From the NCBI GenBank assembly GCA_963676095.1, contig OY781040.1, forward strand, positions 2,914,001-2,978,000: a stretch of 64,000 nucleotides of DNA. The letters run 5' to 3'. The translations under genes were made by a program, and so were the position numbers. The notes under the pieces were generated by a model that saw only the letters and a list, made by a program, of their open reading frames with translations, was not told the origin of the DNA and did not search any database. Positions 56,623 to 64,000 of the stretch are shown here, one piece after another; the first letter of the stretch is position 1; each line of letters opens with the position of its first letter. The DNA comes from G963676095 sp963676095 (GTDB taxonomy: Bacteria > Bacteroidota > Bacteroidia > Bacteroidales > Prolixibacteraceae).

Positions 56623-57714
56623 TTATTCCTCATCCAGAATCTCTGTCTGCATCCTGACAGAATCTTCGTGGATCAGCTGAAAAAGGATTTGTACGAAAGT
56701 CTTATTCAAATTTAACTTTTCCGCCAGGGACAGCCTTTTGTTCATAAGTTCAGTCCATCGGCTTATCTGGAGCGCGGTAACGTTGTTTTCCTTTTTATAA
56801 TGTCCGATCTGCCGGGTGATCTCGACCCGCGAGGCCAGGATCTCCATCATTTCAGTATCCAGCACATCGATTCGCGCCCGTAGCATTTCAAGCTGGTTCT
56901 CGAATTGTTTGTTGTCTACAGTAGTATTCCTGATTACCAGCCTGTCGAGTATTTTTGCCAGGTCGGTCGGAGTAACCTGCTGGTCTTTATCGCTGAGTGC
57001 GCAAGCCGGGTCCCTGTGCGATTCGATCATTAACCCGTCCATGCCCATATCGAAAGCCTTTTGGGCAATTTCGTAAAGATACTCACGCTTGCCGGCGATG
57101 TGGCTTGGGTCGCAGATAATAGGCAGGTTAGGTACCAGCCTTCTGAGTTCGATAAAGGTTGTCCAGTTGGGGTAGTTCCGGTATTTTGTTTCACGGAAGG
57201 GGGTGAACCCCCTGTGTATGCCTACCAGGTTCTTTATTCCAGCCTGATTTAAGCGTTCAAACGCCCCGATCCAGAGTTGAACATCCGGATTGACCGGGTT
57301 TTTAACCATGACAACGGCATCTGTGCCTTTCAGTACGTCAGCGATTTCCTGAACAACAAAAGGGCTGGCTGTAGAACGTGCTCCGATCCAGAGCACGTCC
57401 AGTCCTGCTTTCAGTGCCTCCTCTGTATGTTGGGCATTTGCCACTTCCGTTCCGACCATCAGGCCGGTCTCCTTTTTCACTTTTTGCAGCCATTCCAGTC
57501 CGATTGATCCGATACCTTCAAAGCTGCCTGGTCTCGTACGTGGTTTCCAAACGCCTCCCCTGAAGATGTGTACTCTGGGGTCTTTTACCAGTTGTCGCGC
57601 TGTGTCGAGCGTTTGTTCCTCCGTTTCAAGGCTGCAGGGCCCTGATATCAGCAGAGGATTGTCGATTTTGGGCAACCATGATTTGATCGGCCTGATGTCT
57701 ATTTCTATTCCCAT
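56623..57714 (-). CDS. Bifunctional DAHP synthase / chorismate mutase
   Basis: The 363-residue protein joins two steps of aromatic synthesis. Residues ~1-255 are a KDO8P-synthase-like (type I-beta) DAHP synthase (NPLLISGPCSLETEEQ, VGTEVANAQHTEEAL, GVWKPRTRPGSFEG, CDPSHIAGKREYL). Residues ~262-355 are a type II chorismate mutase (EMLRARIDVLDTEMMEILASRVEI, and the ITRQIGHYKKEN segment). Fusion to chorismate mutase lets prephenate or chorismate feed back on DAHP synthase. It follows tyrA by 3 bases and is controlled by the leader at 58641-58774. Convergent with the small membrane protein gene. Confidence 0.93.
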   Translation of the reverse strand: MGIEIDIRPIKSWLPKIDNPLLISGPCSLETEEQTLDTARQLVKDPRVHIFRGGVWKPRTRPGSFEGIGSIGLEWLQKVKKETGLMVGTEVANAQHTEEALKAGLDVLWIGARSTASPFVVQEIADVLKGTDAVVMVKNPVNPDVQLWIGAFERLNQAGIKNLVGIHRGFTPFRETKYRNYPNWTTFIELRRLVPNLPIICDPSHIAGKREYLYEIAQKAFDMGMDGLMIESHRDPACALSDKDQQVTPTDLAKILDRLVIRNTTVDNKQFENQLEMLRARIDVLDTEMMEILASRVEITRQIGHYKKENNVTALQISRWTELMNKRLSLAEKLNLNKTFVQILFQLIHEDSVRMQTEILDEE

Positions 57715-57717
57715 TTT

Positions 57718-58611
57718 TTATTTAGTATAAAGTTTAACGATCTTCTTTTCATTTTTTATGAGAGAGGCGTTTCCACCGTCAAGAATTCCCTTAATGTTGT
57801 TGGCGTGTTCCATGAGTGCATACATTTTCTCTTCATCATTTTGAATGCTGTCTTTAAATTCGGAGAGATGCCTGATGTACGTTTCCAGGGATTCAACCAC
57901 ATAGGTTTTATTTTGCTGGAAGATAGGGCCCCACATCGAAGGGGTACTTTTAGCCAACCTTACCGTCGACCTGAACCCGCCGCTTGCGAGGTCGAATATG
58001 ATGGAACGCTCTTCCTTCACTTGTACTGCATTGGCCAGTGCGAAGGCTGCCGCATGAGGCAGGTGCGAGATGAATGCCGTGCTGTGGTCCTGCTCGTCTG
58101 ACGACATGTAAGCGATATCCATCCCGATTGTCTGGAACATTTTTTCGATAAGGGCGAGGTGTTGGGGGCCTGATTTTTCGTGATCGCAAATAATCGTGAT
58201 TTTTTGATTGAAAAGTCCTTCTATGGCAGCTGACGGTCCTGAAAACTCGGTCCCGGACATCGGATGGGCTGCAACATAATTCCGGCGTTTGGGATGGCCT
58301 TCGACTGCTTCCGTGATCAGCCTTTTTGTCGATCCCATATCGGCTACTGTAGCCTGATCGGGAATCACGTCCAGGATAACCGGCAGTAACTTTTGAATTT
58401 TATCTACCGGGATGGCAACAATAACCAGGTCGGTCGAGGAAACGGCTTCTTTAAGTTCCTGAACCTGATCGACAAGGTGCAGTTTCAGCGCTTCGTCTGC
58501 ATGCTCCGTGTTGTTGTCTACCCCTGTGAGGCGGGTGGCAAACTTTGTTCGCCGTAAATCTTTGGCTATCGATCCGCCAATCAACCCAAGTCCGATAATT
58601 GTGACGTTCAT
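57718..58611 (-). CDS. tyrA: Prephenate dehydrogenase
   Basis: Oxidises prephenate to 4-hydroxyphenylpyruvate in tyrosine synthesis. The 297-residue protein starts MNVTIIGLGLIGGSIAKDL, a clean NAD-binding GxGxxG, followed by VADMGSTKRLI, VAAHPMSGTEFSGP near 120 and the helical prephenate-binding C-terminus (SHLPHAAAFALANAV, FDLASGGFRSTVRLA). No fused chorismate mutase or ACT domain. First structural gene after the aromatic leader peptide and terminator. Prephenate dehydratase and aminotransferase, often linked in Bacteroidota, are not adjacent. Confidence 0.94.
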   Translation of the reverse strand: MNVTIIGLGLIGGSIAKDLRRTKFATRLTGVDNNTEHADEALKLHLVDQVQELKEAVSSTDLVIVAIPVDKIQKLLPVILDVIPDQATVADMGSTKRLITEAVEGHPKRRNYVAAHPMSGTEFSGPSAAIEGLFNQKITIICDHEKSGPQHLALIEKMFQTIGMDIAYMSSDEQDHSTAFISHLPHAAAFALANAVQVKEERSIIFDLASGGFRSTVRLAKSTPSMWGPIFQQNKTYVVESLETYIRHLSEFKDSIQNDEEKMYALMEHANNIKGILDGGNASLIKNEKKIVKLYTK

Positions 58612-58640
58612 CCGGAAAAAGTTTTAATTAAAATTTGATC

Positions 58641-58672
58641 AAAAAAAAAGGCCCCGACTTTTTCGGGACCTT
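58641..58672 (-). terminator. Attenuator terminator in the tyrA leader
   Basis: Minus strand: AAGGTCCCGA pairs with TCGGGGCCTT (10 bp, one G-U) around AAAAG, followed by nine T. It lies 29 bases before the tyrA ATG, inside the leader, so it stops transcription before the operon unless prevented. Its 5' arm GGTCCCG (58664-58670) can instead pair with CGGGGTC (58715-58721) at the end of the leader frame. Confidence 0.85.
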
Positions 58673-58705
58673 TTCGAATTTTATATCTTGTTTTTTAACA
58701 ATACT

Positions 58706-58774
58706 CTACTGTTCGACCCCGTTGAATGAAGCGAAGTAAAAAAACCAGTAATAAAAAGAATTGTTAAAAAGCAT
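58706..58774 (-). CDS. Aromatic leader peptide, 22 aa (attenuator)
   Basis: A 22-codon frame (ATG to TAG) holds ten aromatic codons: six Phe, three Tyr and one Trp. Codons 7-14 are all aromatic (FYYWFFYF). It ends 34 bases before a rho-independent terminator that precedes tyrA. If charged tRNA-Phe or tRNA-Tyr is scarce, a ribosome halted in codons 7-14 leaves the last codons (encoding N-G-V-E) free, and CGGGGTC there can pair with the terminator 5' arm, allowing read-through. If translation finishes, the ribosome at the stop covers that segment and the terminator forms. Classic attenuation is known for trp, phe and his operons of Proteobacteria; use here is inferred from design. Composition alone makes chance unlikely. 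Confidence 0.8.
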   Translation of the reverse strand: MLFNNSFYYWFFYFASFNGVEQ

Positions 58775-58798
58775 GTTTCGTCTGTTTCAATATGATGG

Positions 58799-58827
58799 CA
58801 AATATATGGATTTATTTTAAAATCAAA
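58799..58827 (-). promoter_or_regulatory. Promoter of the tyrA attenuator transcript
   Basis: Minus-strand TATATTTG (58799-58806) fits the -7 TAnnTTTG and a TTTG (58824-58827) lies 17 bases upstream, slightly closer than the usual 19-21. Transcription would begin near 58792, about 18 bases before the leader ATG. Confidence 0.6.
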
Positions 58828-58829
58828 CC

Positions 58830-59096
58830 CTGAAACATTGTGAATGTTTTATTTTTTATCAATGATTATTAATTATGTTGTTTTAAATCAGTGTTTTATT
58901 GGTTTTTTAAATTTTAATTAATTTGAGACTTTCGTGTCTGTTTTTATTGTGTTTCTGTAAAAAGCCTGATTTTTATTCCGGTTAATAAACTCAGCCTATT
59001 CTGCCATAGGTACTATGCTCAATTAAAAAATCGGTTCGGTTTCTTTAACCGTGGAATAGCTTTCCCTAACGGACCCAGCTTAATTCTCAAAAAAAT
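58830..59096. other. AT-rich spacer
   Basis: No frame or repeat of note on either strand between the tyrA promoter and the 22-bp repeats. Confidence 0.5.
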
Positions 59097-59228
59097 ATAA
59101 CTTAATATTTCCAAGATTATAAGTTAATGTTTCCAGGATTATAACTTAATATTTTGGAAATTATAACTTATAATTTCCAAAATTATCGGTTATAATTTTT
59201 GTGGTTATAAGTTATAATTTGAATTTGT
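59097..59228 (+). repeat. Six imperfect 22-bp tandem repeats upstream of the GH32 gene
   Basis: Units start at 59097, 59119, 59141, 59163, 59185 and 59207, each close to ATAACTTAATATTTCCAAGATT. The block is directly upstream of the glycoside hydrolase. A 22-bp period is near two turns of DNA, so equivalent sites would face the same side of the helix. The units also carry inverted AACTTA/TAAGTT elements. It may be a regulator-binding array or a slippage-prone tract. Confidence 0.85.
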
Positions 59229-59319
59229 CGATTACCCGGGTAATATTTTGATGGATTTGGGCGAGTTAAAAAAACTATTTTTGTTTATTTTGCTTACGAG
59301 TAAAAAAAATCAAATAGCC

Positions 59320-60774
59320 ATGTGTCGTTCACTGAAACCGCTTATCTTTTTTTTGTTATTATTTGTTTTTGTTTCCGCTTCTTCCGGGGACTATCCGTTT
59401 GACGAAATCTACAGGCCCCAGTTTCATTTTACGCCTGCCGCTAACTGGATGAACGATCCAAACGGATTAATCTGGTTTGACGGGGAATATCACTTGTTCT
59501 ACCAGCATAACCCGTTTGAGAACGAGTGGGGCTTTATGAACTGGGGCCATGCTGTCAGTAAAGATCTGCTGCATTGGGAACACCTTCCTGTAGCCATTAC
59601 CGCTGATGAAGATTCCCGGGATAAGGAACATTGTACGGCCTGGTCGGGAAGCGCTATTGTCGATGAAAAGAACCTGACTGGCTTAAAGAAAGGGGAGCAG
59701 CCGGCGCTCCTGATTTTTTATACCAGCTACCAGTGCGGCCAGCGGATGGCCTATAGTAACGACAAAGGCCGCACCTGGCAGAAATATGGGGGGAACCCTC
59801 TTATCCCTTATGATGAAAAGGACGATGCCCGGGACCCGAAGGTTTTTTGGTATGGACCGGCTCAGAAATATATCATGGCTATCTGGAGGAAACCTGACGG
59901 AGACGAAAATCTTCAGGGAATTTCTTTTTATAGTTCTGAAAACCTGATTAACTGGAAATTTGAAAGTCACATTCCCGGGTTTTATGAATGTCCTGATCTG
60001 GTAAAACTCCCGGTTGATAATAATGCAGACGATACCCGCTGGGTGATTTTTGACGGGGACGGGTCTTATTATGTGGGTACGTTCGATGGGCACGAATTTG
60101 TTCCTGAGACGCCTAAGCGAAGAAGTGATTACGGTGCAAATTATTACGCAACCCAGACGTGGAGCAACATCCCGAAAACGGATGGACGGACAATTCAGAT
60201 TGCCTGGATGAAAGGCGGAAATTATCCCGGAATGCCTTTTAACGGGCAGATGACCTTTCCGTGTGAGCTTTCACTGAAAACTTGTTCAGACGGGATCAGA
60301 CTGGTCCGTAACCCCGTCCGTGAGATTAGTGTTTTACATGAGAAAGTATATGTGTTTGATAAAAAGAACCTTATACCCGGTTTGAATAAAAATATCCTGA
60401 AAGGGATAAAAGGGGACTGTTTCCATATAATCGGCACGTTCGAGCTGAAAACGGTCAATAGCTTTGGTTTTATGGTCAGACATTCCCGTGATAAGGAAGG
60501 TACAGAGATCAGGTATGACGCGACCAAAAATACCCTGAGCTGCTTAGGGCAGACAGCCCCGTTAGTGCCGGAAGACGGGAAAATCAGGTTGGAAATATTG
60601 GTTGACCGTACTTCCATTGAAATTTACGGGAATAACGGAAAAATGGTGATGACAAATTGTTTTGTTCCGGAACCTGATTGCAAGGAGCTTGTTTTATATA
60701 ATACAGGAGGTGAGCTTATGGTGGATAAACTGGAGATCTACCCGGTAAAATCAATTTATGTTGATGAAAAATAA
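59320..60774 (+). CDS. Glycoside hydrolase family 32 (fructan beta-fructosidase / levanase-like)
   Basis: A secreted or periplasmic 484-residue enzyme. The signal peptide (about 1-22, LIFFLLLFVFVSASS) is followed by a five-bladed propeller with the GH32 residues: nucleophile Asp in NWMNDPNGLIWFDG, transition-state Asp in ARDPKVFWYG, and acid/base Glu in FYECPDLVKL, plus AWSGSAIVDEKN. A C-terminal beta-sandwich (about 360-484, DRTSIEIYGNNGKMVMTNC) is typical. It should release fructose from levan, inulin or sucrose; the exact substrate needs assay. No SusC/D or fructokinase is adjacent. The ATG at 59320 gives a signal peptide; an in-frame ATG at 59251 would not. Confidence 0.92.
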   Translation: MCRSLKPLIFFLLLFVFVSASSGDYPFDEIYRPQFHFTPAANWMNDPNGLIWFDGEYHLFYQHNPFENEWGFMNWGHAVSKDLLHWEHLPVAITADEDSRDKEHCTAWSGSAIVDEKNLTGLKKGEQPALLIFYTSYQCGQRMAYSNDKGRTWQKYGGNPLIPYDEKDDARDPKVFWYGPAQKYIMAIWRKPDGDENLQGISFYSSENLINWKFESHIPGFYECPDLVKLPVDNNADDTRWVIFDGDGSYYVGTFDGHEFVPETPKRRSDYGANYYATQTWSNIPKTDGRTIQIAWMKGGNYPGMPFNGQMTFPCELSLKTCSDGIRLVRNPVREISVLHEKVYVFDKKNLIPGLNKNILKGIKGDCFHIIGTFELKTVNSFGFMVRHSRDKEGTEIRYDATKNTLSCLGQTAPLVPEDGKIRLEILVDRTSIEIYGNNGKMVMTNCFVPEPDCKELVLYNTGGELMVDKLEIYPVKSIYVDEK

Positions 60775-60796
60775 GTAAGTTTTTCAATAACGATAC

Positions 60797-60834
60797 AAGG
60801 AGGAGGGTAGCCGTTACTTTCCTCTTTTTTTTTC
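60797..60834 (+). terminator. Terminator after the GH32 gene
   Basis: AAGGAGGAGGGTAG pairs, with several G-U pairs, with TTACTTTCCTCTTT around CCG, followed by a T run of nine. It lies 23 bases after the stop. Confidence 0.75.
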
Positions 60835-61040
60835 GTCAGGAATAAATTAACTTCACATACGTTATTCTTTACTTATCCGGGATGGCTCTTTTAATAGTAA
60901 GAGCGATATAAATCCTGAATAATTTATTGAATAACTGGAAAAGAATAACAGTCTGTGTTTGTTGCTTAAATGACATCATAACAGTATGCTATACTTTTAT
61001 AAGTAATCAGTTATAATTTATCAATTAGTTAAGTTACCCA

Positions 61041-63191
61041 ATGGTAAAAAAGAAGAAAAAGACTAAACCGGCATTCAATAAGAAGAACCTTAAAACAGAG
61101 ATCCTGACCGTTTTTTATGAAAATCCGCAAAAAACCTATAATTATAAACAACTTGCAACAGCTCTGGAAATCAGGGATCCGGAAATCAGGAGGCTGATCA
61201 ATGTTGTACTCGATGAGCTTAAAGAAAGTGAAAAACTTGACCAGGTGCAGCGTGGCAAATATAAGCTTAAATCAAGGGGAGGCGTTATTTGTGGTAAAGT
61301 AGAGCTTCAGCCCCAGGGGTTCGGCTATGTCGTTTCGGAGGAGGTTGATCAGCCTGTACTTGTGTCCCAACGGAACCTTAATCACGCTATGGAAGGGGAT
61401 ACTGTGAAAGTTTCCCTTTATGCCCGGCGAAAAAAACATCAGCTTGAGGGTGAAGTTGTCGAAATTATGGAACGTGCAAAATCTACCTTTGTTGGAGTAA
61501 TTGAGCGGTCCAGAAATTTTGCATTTATGGTGCCTGTAGGGAAAGTCGGATTTGATTTGTTTATCCCGCTGGAGAAGTTAAAAGGTGCTGAAAACGGACA
61601 GAAAGTTGTTGGACGGATTACCGAATGGCCTTCCAAGGCCAGGAACCCCTTTGGCGAAGTTATCGAAGTACTTGGGAATGCCGGGGAGAATGAAACAGAG
61701 ATGCATGCTATTCTTGCTGAATTCGACTTACCGTTGCGGTTTCCTGAAAATGTGTTGAAAGTTGCCGATAAGATACCGGAAGAAGTTCCTGAGGAAGAAA
61801 TCAAGACGCGTCGTGATATGCGTGATGTGGTTACTTTTACCATCGACCCGGCAGATGCAAAAGACTTTGATGATGCCCTTTCCATTAAAAAGCTGAAGGA
61901 TGGGCTTTGGGAGGTTGGCGTGCATATTGCCGATGTTAGCTATTATATGAAGCCTAATTCTGTTCTTGATGAAGAAGCTTATGCCAGGGCGACATCTGTT
62001 TACCTGGTTGACCGGGTGGTCCCCATGCTTCCGGAAAAACTTTCAAATGGTGTCTGTTCCCTCCGTCCTGAAGAGGATAAACTTTGCTTCTCTGCTGTTT
62101 TTCAATTAAATGACGAGGCTGAGGTCGTCCGGGAATGGTTTGGCCGTACAGTCATTCATTCCAATCGCCGTTTTTCGTATGAGGAAGCCCAGCAAGTTAT
62201 AGAAACAGGAGTGGGGGACTTGAACAGTGAGCTCCTTATTCTTGACGGACTGGCTAAAAAGCTTCGGAATAAACGGTTTAGACAGGGATCTATTGCATTC
62301 GACAGGATCGAGGTCAAATTTGAAATTGATGAAAAGGGAAAACCATTGTCCGTTTATTTCAAGGAATCAAAAGACAGTAACCAGCTGATCGAGGAATTTA
62401 TGCTGCTTGCCAATAAGCAGGTAGCCGAGTTTGTCGGTAAGGTAAAAGGTAAAAAGCAACCAAAAACATTTGTTTACAGGATCCACGATAAACCAGATCC
62501 TGAAAAGCTGGACAATTTCAATCATTTTATAAAGAAGTTTGGGTATAATATCCTTACTACCAGCCCAAAGGTGATTTCAAAGTCGATGAATTCGCTTATG
62601 GATCATATCAAGGGAAAAGGAGAGCAGAATGTGATCGAAACATTAGCGATCCGTTCGATGGCCAAGGCTGAATATTCGACCCGGAATATCGGACATTACG
62701 GGTTAGGTTTTGATTTTTATACGCATTTTACCTCCCCTATCCGCCGCTATCCGGATGTGATGGTCCACCGCCTGCTGGAGCGTTATCTTGAGGACGGCAG
62801 GTCGGCGAATGCCCAGAAATATGAGGATTACTGTAAACATTCTTCCGAGATGGAGAACCGCGCAGCTATGGCTGAACGTTCTTCTATTAAATATAAACAG
62901 GTCGAATTTATGCAGGATAAGGTAGGTCAGGTTTTTTCCGGGGTAATTTCGGGTGTTACAGACTGGGGAATTTACGTGGAACTCGATGAAAATAAGTGTG
63001 AAGGTATGGTCTCTATCAGGGACCTGGATGATGACTTCTATATTTTTGACGAGAAGGATTATTGCCTTGTAGGAAGGCATAACAAGAAAACCTACCAGCT
63101 AGGTGAACCTGTGAAAGTTGAAATTTTGAGGGCGAACCTTGAAAAGAAACAGCTTGATTTTAAACTTGTTGAGAGTGAAGTAGCAAGATAA
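61041..63191 (+). CDS. rnr: Ribonuclease R
   Basis: A 3'-5' exoribonuclease that degrades structured RNA in the cytoplasm. Order in the 716-residue protein: basic N-terminus and winged helix (about 20-70), two cold-shock OB domains (about 75-235, GGVICGKVELQPQGFGYVVSE), the RNB catalytic domain (about 250-590) with the four-Asp centre in TIDPADAKDFDDALSI and HIADVSYYM, TSPIRRYPDVMVHRLLERY, and a C-terminal S1 domain (about 628-712, VFSGVISGVTDWGIYVELDE). Length is normal. The 206 bases upstream probably hold the promoter; no terminator follows clearly. Confidence 0.96.
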   Translation: MVKKKKKTKPAFNKKNLKTEILTVFYENPQKTYNYKQLATALEIRDPEIRRLINVVLDELKESEKLDQVQRGKYKLKSRGGVICGKVELQPQGFGYVVSEEVDQPVLVSQRNLNHAMEGDTVKVSLYARRKKHQLEGEVVEIMERAKSTFVGVIERSRNFAFMVPVGKVGFDLFIPLEKLKGAENGQKVVGRITEWPSKARNPFGEVIEVLGNAGENETEMHAILAEFDLPLRFPENVLKVADKIPEEVPEEEIKTRRDMRDVVTFTIDPADAKDFDDALSIKKLKDGLWEVGVHIADVSYYMKPNSVLDEEAYARATSVYLVDRVVPMLPEKLSNGVCSLRPEEDKLCFSAVFQLNDEAEVVREWFGRTVIHSNRRFSYEEAQQVIETGVGDLNSELLILDGLAKKLRNKRFRQGSIAFDRIEVKFEIDEKGKPLSVYFKESKDSNQLIEEFMLLANKQVAEFVGKVKGKKQPKTFVYRIHDKPDPEKLDNFNHFIKKFGYNILTTSPKVISKSMNSLMDHIKGKGEQNVIETLAIRSMAKAEYSTRNIGHYGLGFDFYTHFTSPIRRYPDVMVHRLLERYLEDGRSANAQKYEDYCKHSSEMENRAAMAERSSIKYKQVEFMQDKVGQVFSGVISGVTDWGIYVELDENKCEGMVSIRDLDDDFYIFDEKDYCLVGRHNKKTYQLGEPVKVEILRANLEKKQLDFKLVESEVAR

Positions 63192-63397
63192 ACTGAAGCA
63201 GGTGACGCGACCGGAAAAAGAGAAATCCTGATCAAAGCATGGTTACCCGGGTATTCAATCTCTATAAGAACATACAGTAATCTAGTATTTTAACAAAGGT
63301 TTTTTCGACTGAAATTCCATTCATTCGTTTTACAATCTAAGGAAAATCGAAAAAATCATCTATATTTACGCTGCTTAATTTATAAAATCCGTCTGAT

Positions 63398-64000
63398 ATG
63401 GTGATAAACCATGGCAATGGGGGCAATAAGAAAGATGTTAACAGGGAACATATCCTGAAAATAGCTCAGGATATTTTCAGCCGGTATGGCTATAAGAAAA
63501 CGACTCTTGATGATATTGCCAATGCGGTCAGAAAGGGGAAAAGTTCTCTTTACTATTATTTCGAGAGCAAGGAGGATTTGTTCCAGGCTGTAATCCTGAA
63601 GGAAGTAGATGTGCTGAAATGGGAATTGGAAAAAGTGGTAATGAGGAATACCGATCCCGTTGAGAAGCTGCGCGACTACATCCTCACAAAGTTGACAACA
63701 TTCAGGGGACTGGCAAATTTTTACCATGCCCTTGAAAATGATGTTACAGCCATCGAATTTATTGAGAACATCAAGCATAAGTATGATCAGGAAGAGATCC
63801 GGATGATTAAAAGGATACTGATCGAGGGGGTGCGAAAAGGCACTTTTGATGTCCGTGATTTTACCCTTGCCGCCATTGGTATCACTACAGCAATAAAGGG
63901 GCTTGAAATGCCGCTTACTGCCGGTGATTACGGGACTATTAACCTTGAAAAAGGGGTCGATAATATCCTGAAGATTCTCTGTTACGGCATTATGAAGAGG
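63398..64000 (+). CDS. TetR/AcrR-family regulator, C-terminus beyond the window
   Basis: The frame is open to the last base of the window (201 codons) and runs on, with an in-frame TAA 15 bases before the ATG. The N-terminal HTH is typical: REHILKIAQDIFSRYGYKKTTLDDIA, AVRKGKSSLYYYFESKEDLFQAVI. The remainder is the helical ligand/dimer domain (about 65-200), with FYHALENDVTAIEFIENI and IRMIKRILIEGVRKGTF. It is the only feature in this region. TetR repressors usually control a neighbouring efflux or lipid gene, which here would be outside the window. Confidence 0.88.
   Translation, partial: MVINHGNGGNKKDVNREHILKIAQDIFSRYGYKKTTLDDIANAVRKGKSSLYYYFESKEDLFQAVILKEVDVLKWELEKVVMRNTDPVEKLRDYILTKLTTFRGLANFYHALENDVTAIEFIENIKHKYDQEEIRMIKRILIEGVRKGTFDVRDFTLAAIGITTAIKGLEMPLTAGDYGTINLEKGVDNILKILCYGIMKR

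Noticed and set aside
56395..56715. Plus-strand frame of 106 codons running into the DAHP synthase gene from the opposite side
   Set aside because: Half of it is the complement of the chorismate mutase domain and the rest spans two hairpins; no support.

Overview
The window comes from a member of the Bacteroidota, most likely class Bacteroidia (Bacteroidales or Marinilabiliales; I cannot name a genus). The evidence is consistent: a SusC/SusD pair driven by an ECF sigma/FecR anti-sigma pair, many Bacteroidota-type lipoproteins (cysteine followed by acidic or Asn residues), BACON and DUF4302 proteins, a BtuG-like surface lipoprotein, repeated matches to the Bacteroidota -7 promoter box TAnnTTTG just upstream of genes, weak Shine-Dalgarno sequences and moderate-to-low GC. 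No rRNA, tRNA, CRISPR array, transposase or integrase was found.

Layout. 1-5.8 kb: the 3' part of B12-dependent methionine synthase metH, a DUF4143 ATPase, metF and three small unknown genes. 5.8-9.4 kb (minus): a repeat-rich outer-surface protein and metG. 9.5-20.6 kb: a cobalamin locus with two AdoCbl riboswitches, btuFCD, a Nudix-type regulator, btuB, btuG and cobUTSC, then an alpha/beta hydrolase. 20.7-30.3 kb: a HAD phosphatase, pheS, an operon of three exported cyclophilins (one fused to a dead HtrA-like domain), a GNAT acetyltransferase, an acyl-carrier-like protein without its serine, a candidate small RNA, an S4 protein, a YjbR protein, YraN, an LD-carboxypeptidase and an HU/SPOR membrane protein. 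30.4-37 kb: galE, an RluA-type pseudouridine synthase, rmlB, ribE, a universal stress protein, a FolM-like reductase and folB. 37-45.4 kb: a PiT phosphate transporter with a PhoU-like tail, a PhoR/PhoB-like pair, a SPOR lipoprotein, a PAP2-like membrane protein, rpoN and asnS. 45.7-56.4 kb: sigma/anti-sigma, SusC, SusD, a zinc metallohydrolase lipoprotein and two further lipoproteins with a common C-terminal module. 56.6-58.8 kb (minus): DAHP synthase/chorismate mutase and tyrA behind an aromatic leader peptide and terminator. 59-64 kb: a GH32 fructosidase behind six 22-bp repeats, RNase R and the start of a TetR regulator.

How it fits together. metH needs B12 and metF supplies its methyl donor. 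The btu/cob locus imports corrinoid (BtuG-BtuB outer membrane, BtuF periplasm, BtuCD inner membrane) and remakes the lower ligand (CobU, T, S, C), with import under riboswitch control. There is no de novo corrin ring synthesis in view, so the sequence shown supports salvage only.

The strongest new-looking signal is the regulatory leader of the tyrA/DAHP synthase operon. A 22-codon reading frame holds eight aromatic codons in a row. It is followed by a rho-independent terminator whose 5' arm can instead pair with the end of the leader frame: a textbook attenuator design in a phylum where few have been worked out. Second is a minus-strand terminator and -7 box around the SusC start codon, which together suggest a short antisense RNA that represses the SusC operon. 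All assignments come from reading the sequence; no database search was run.
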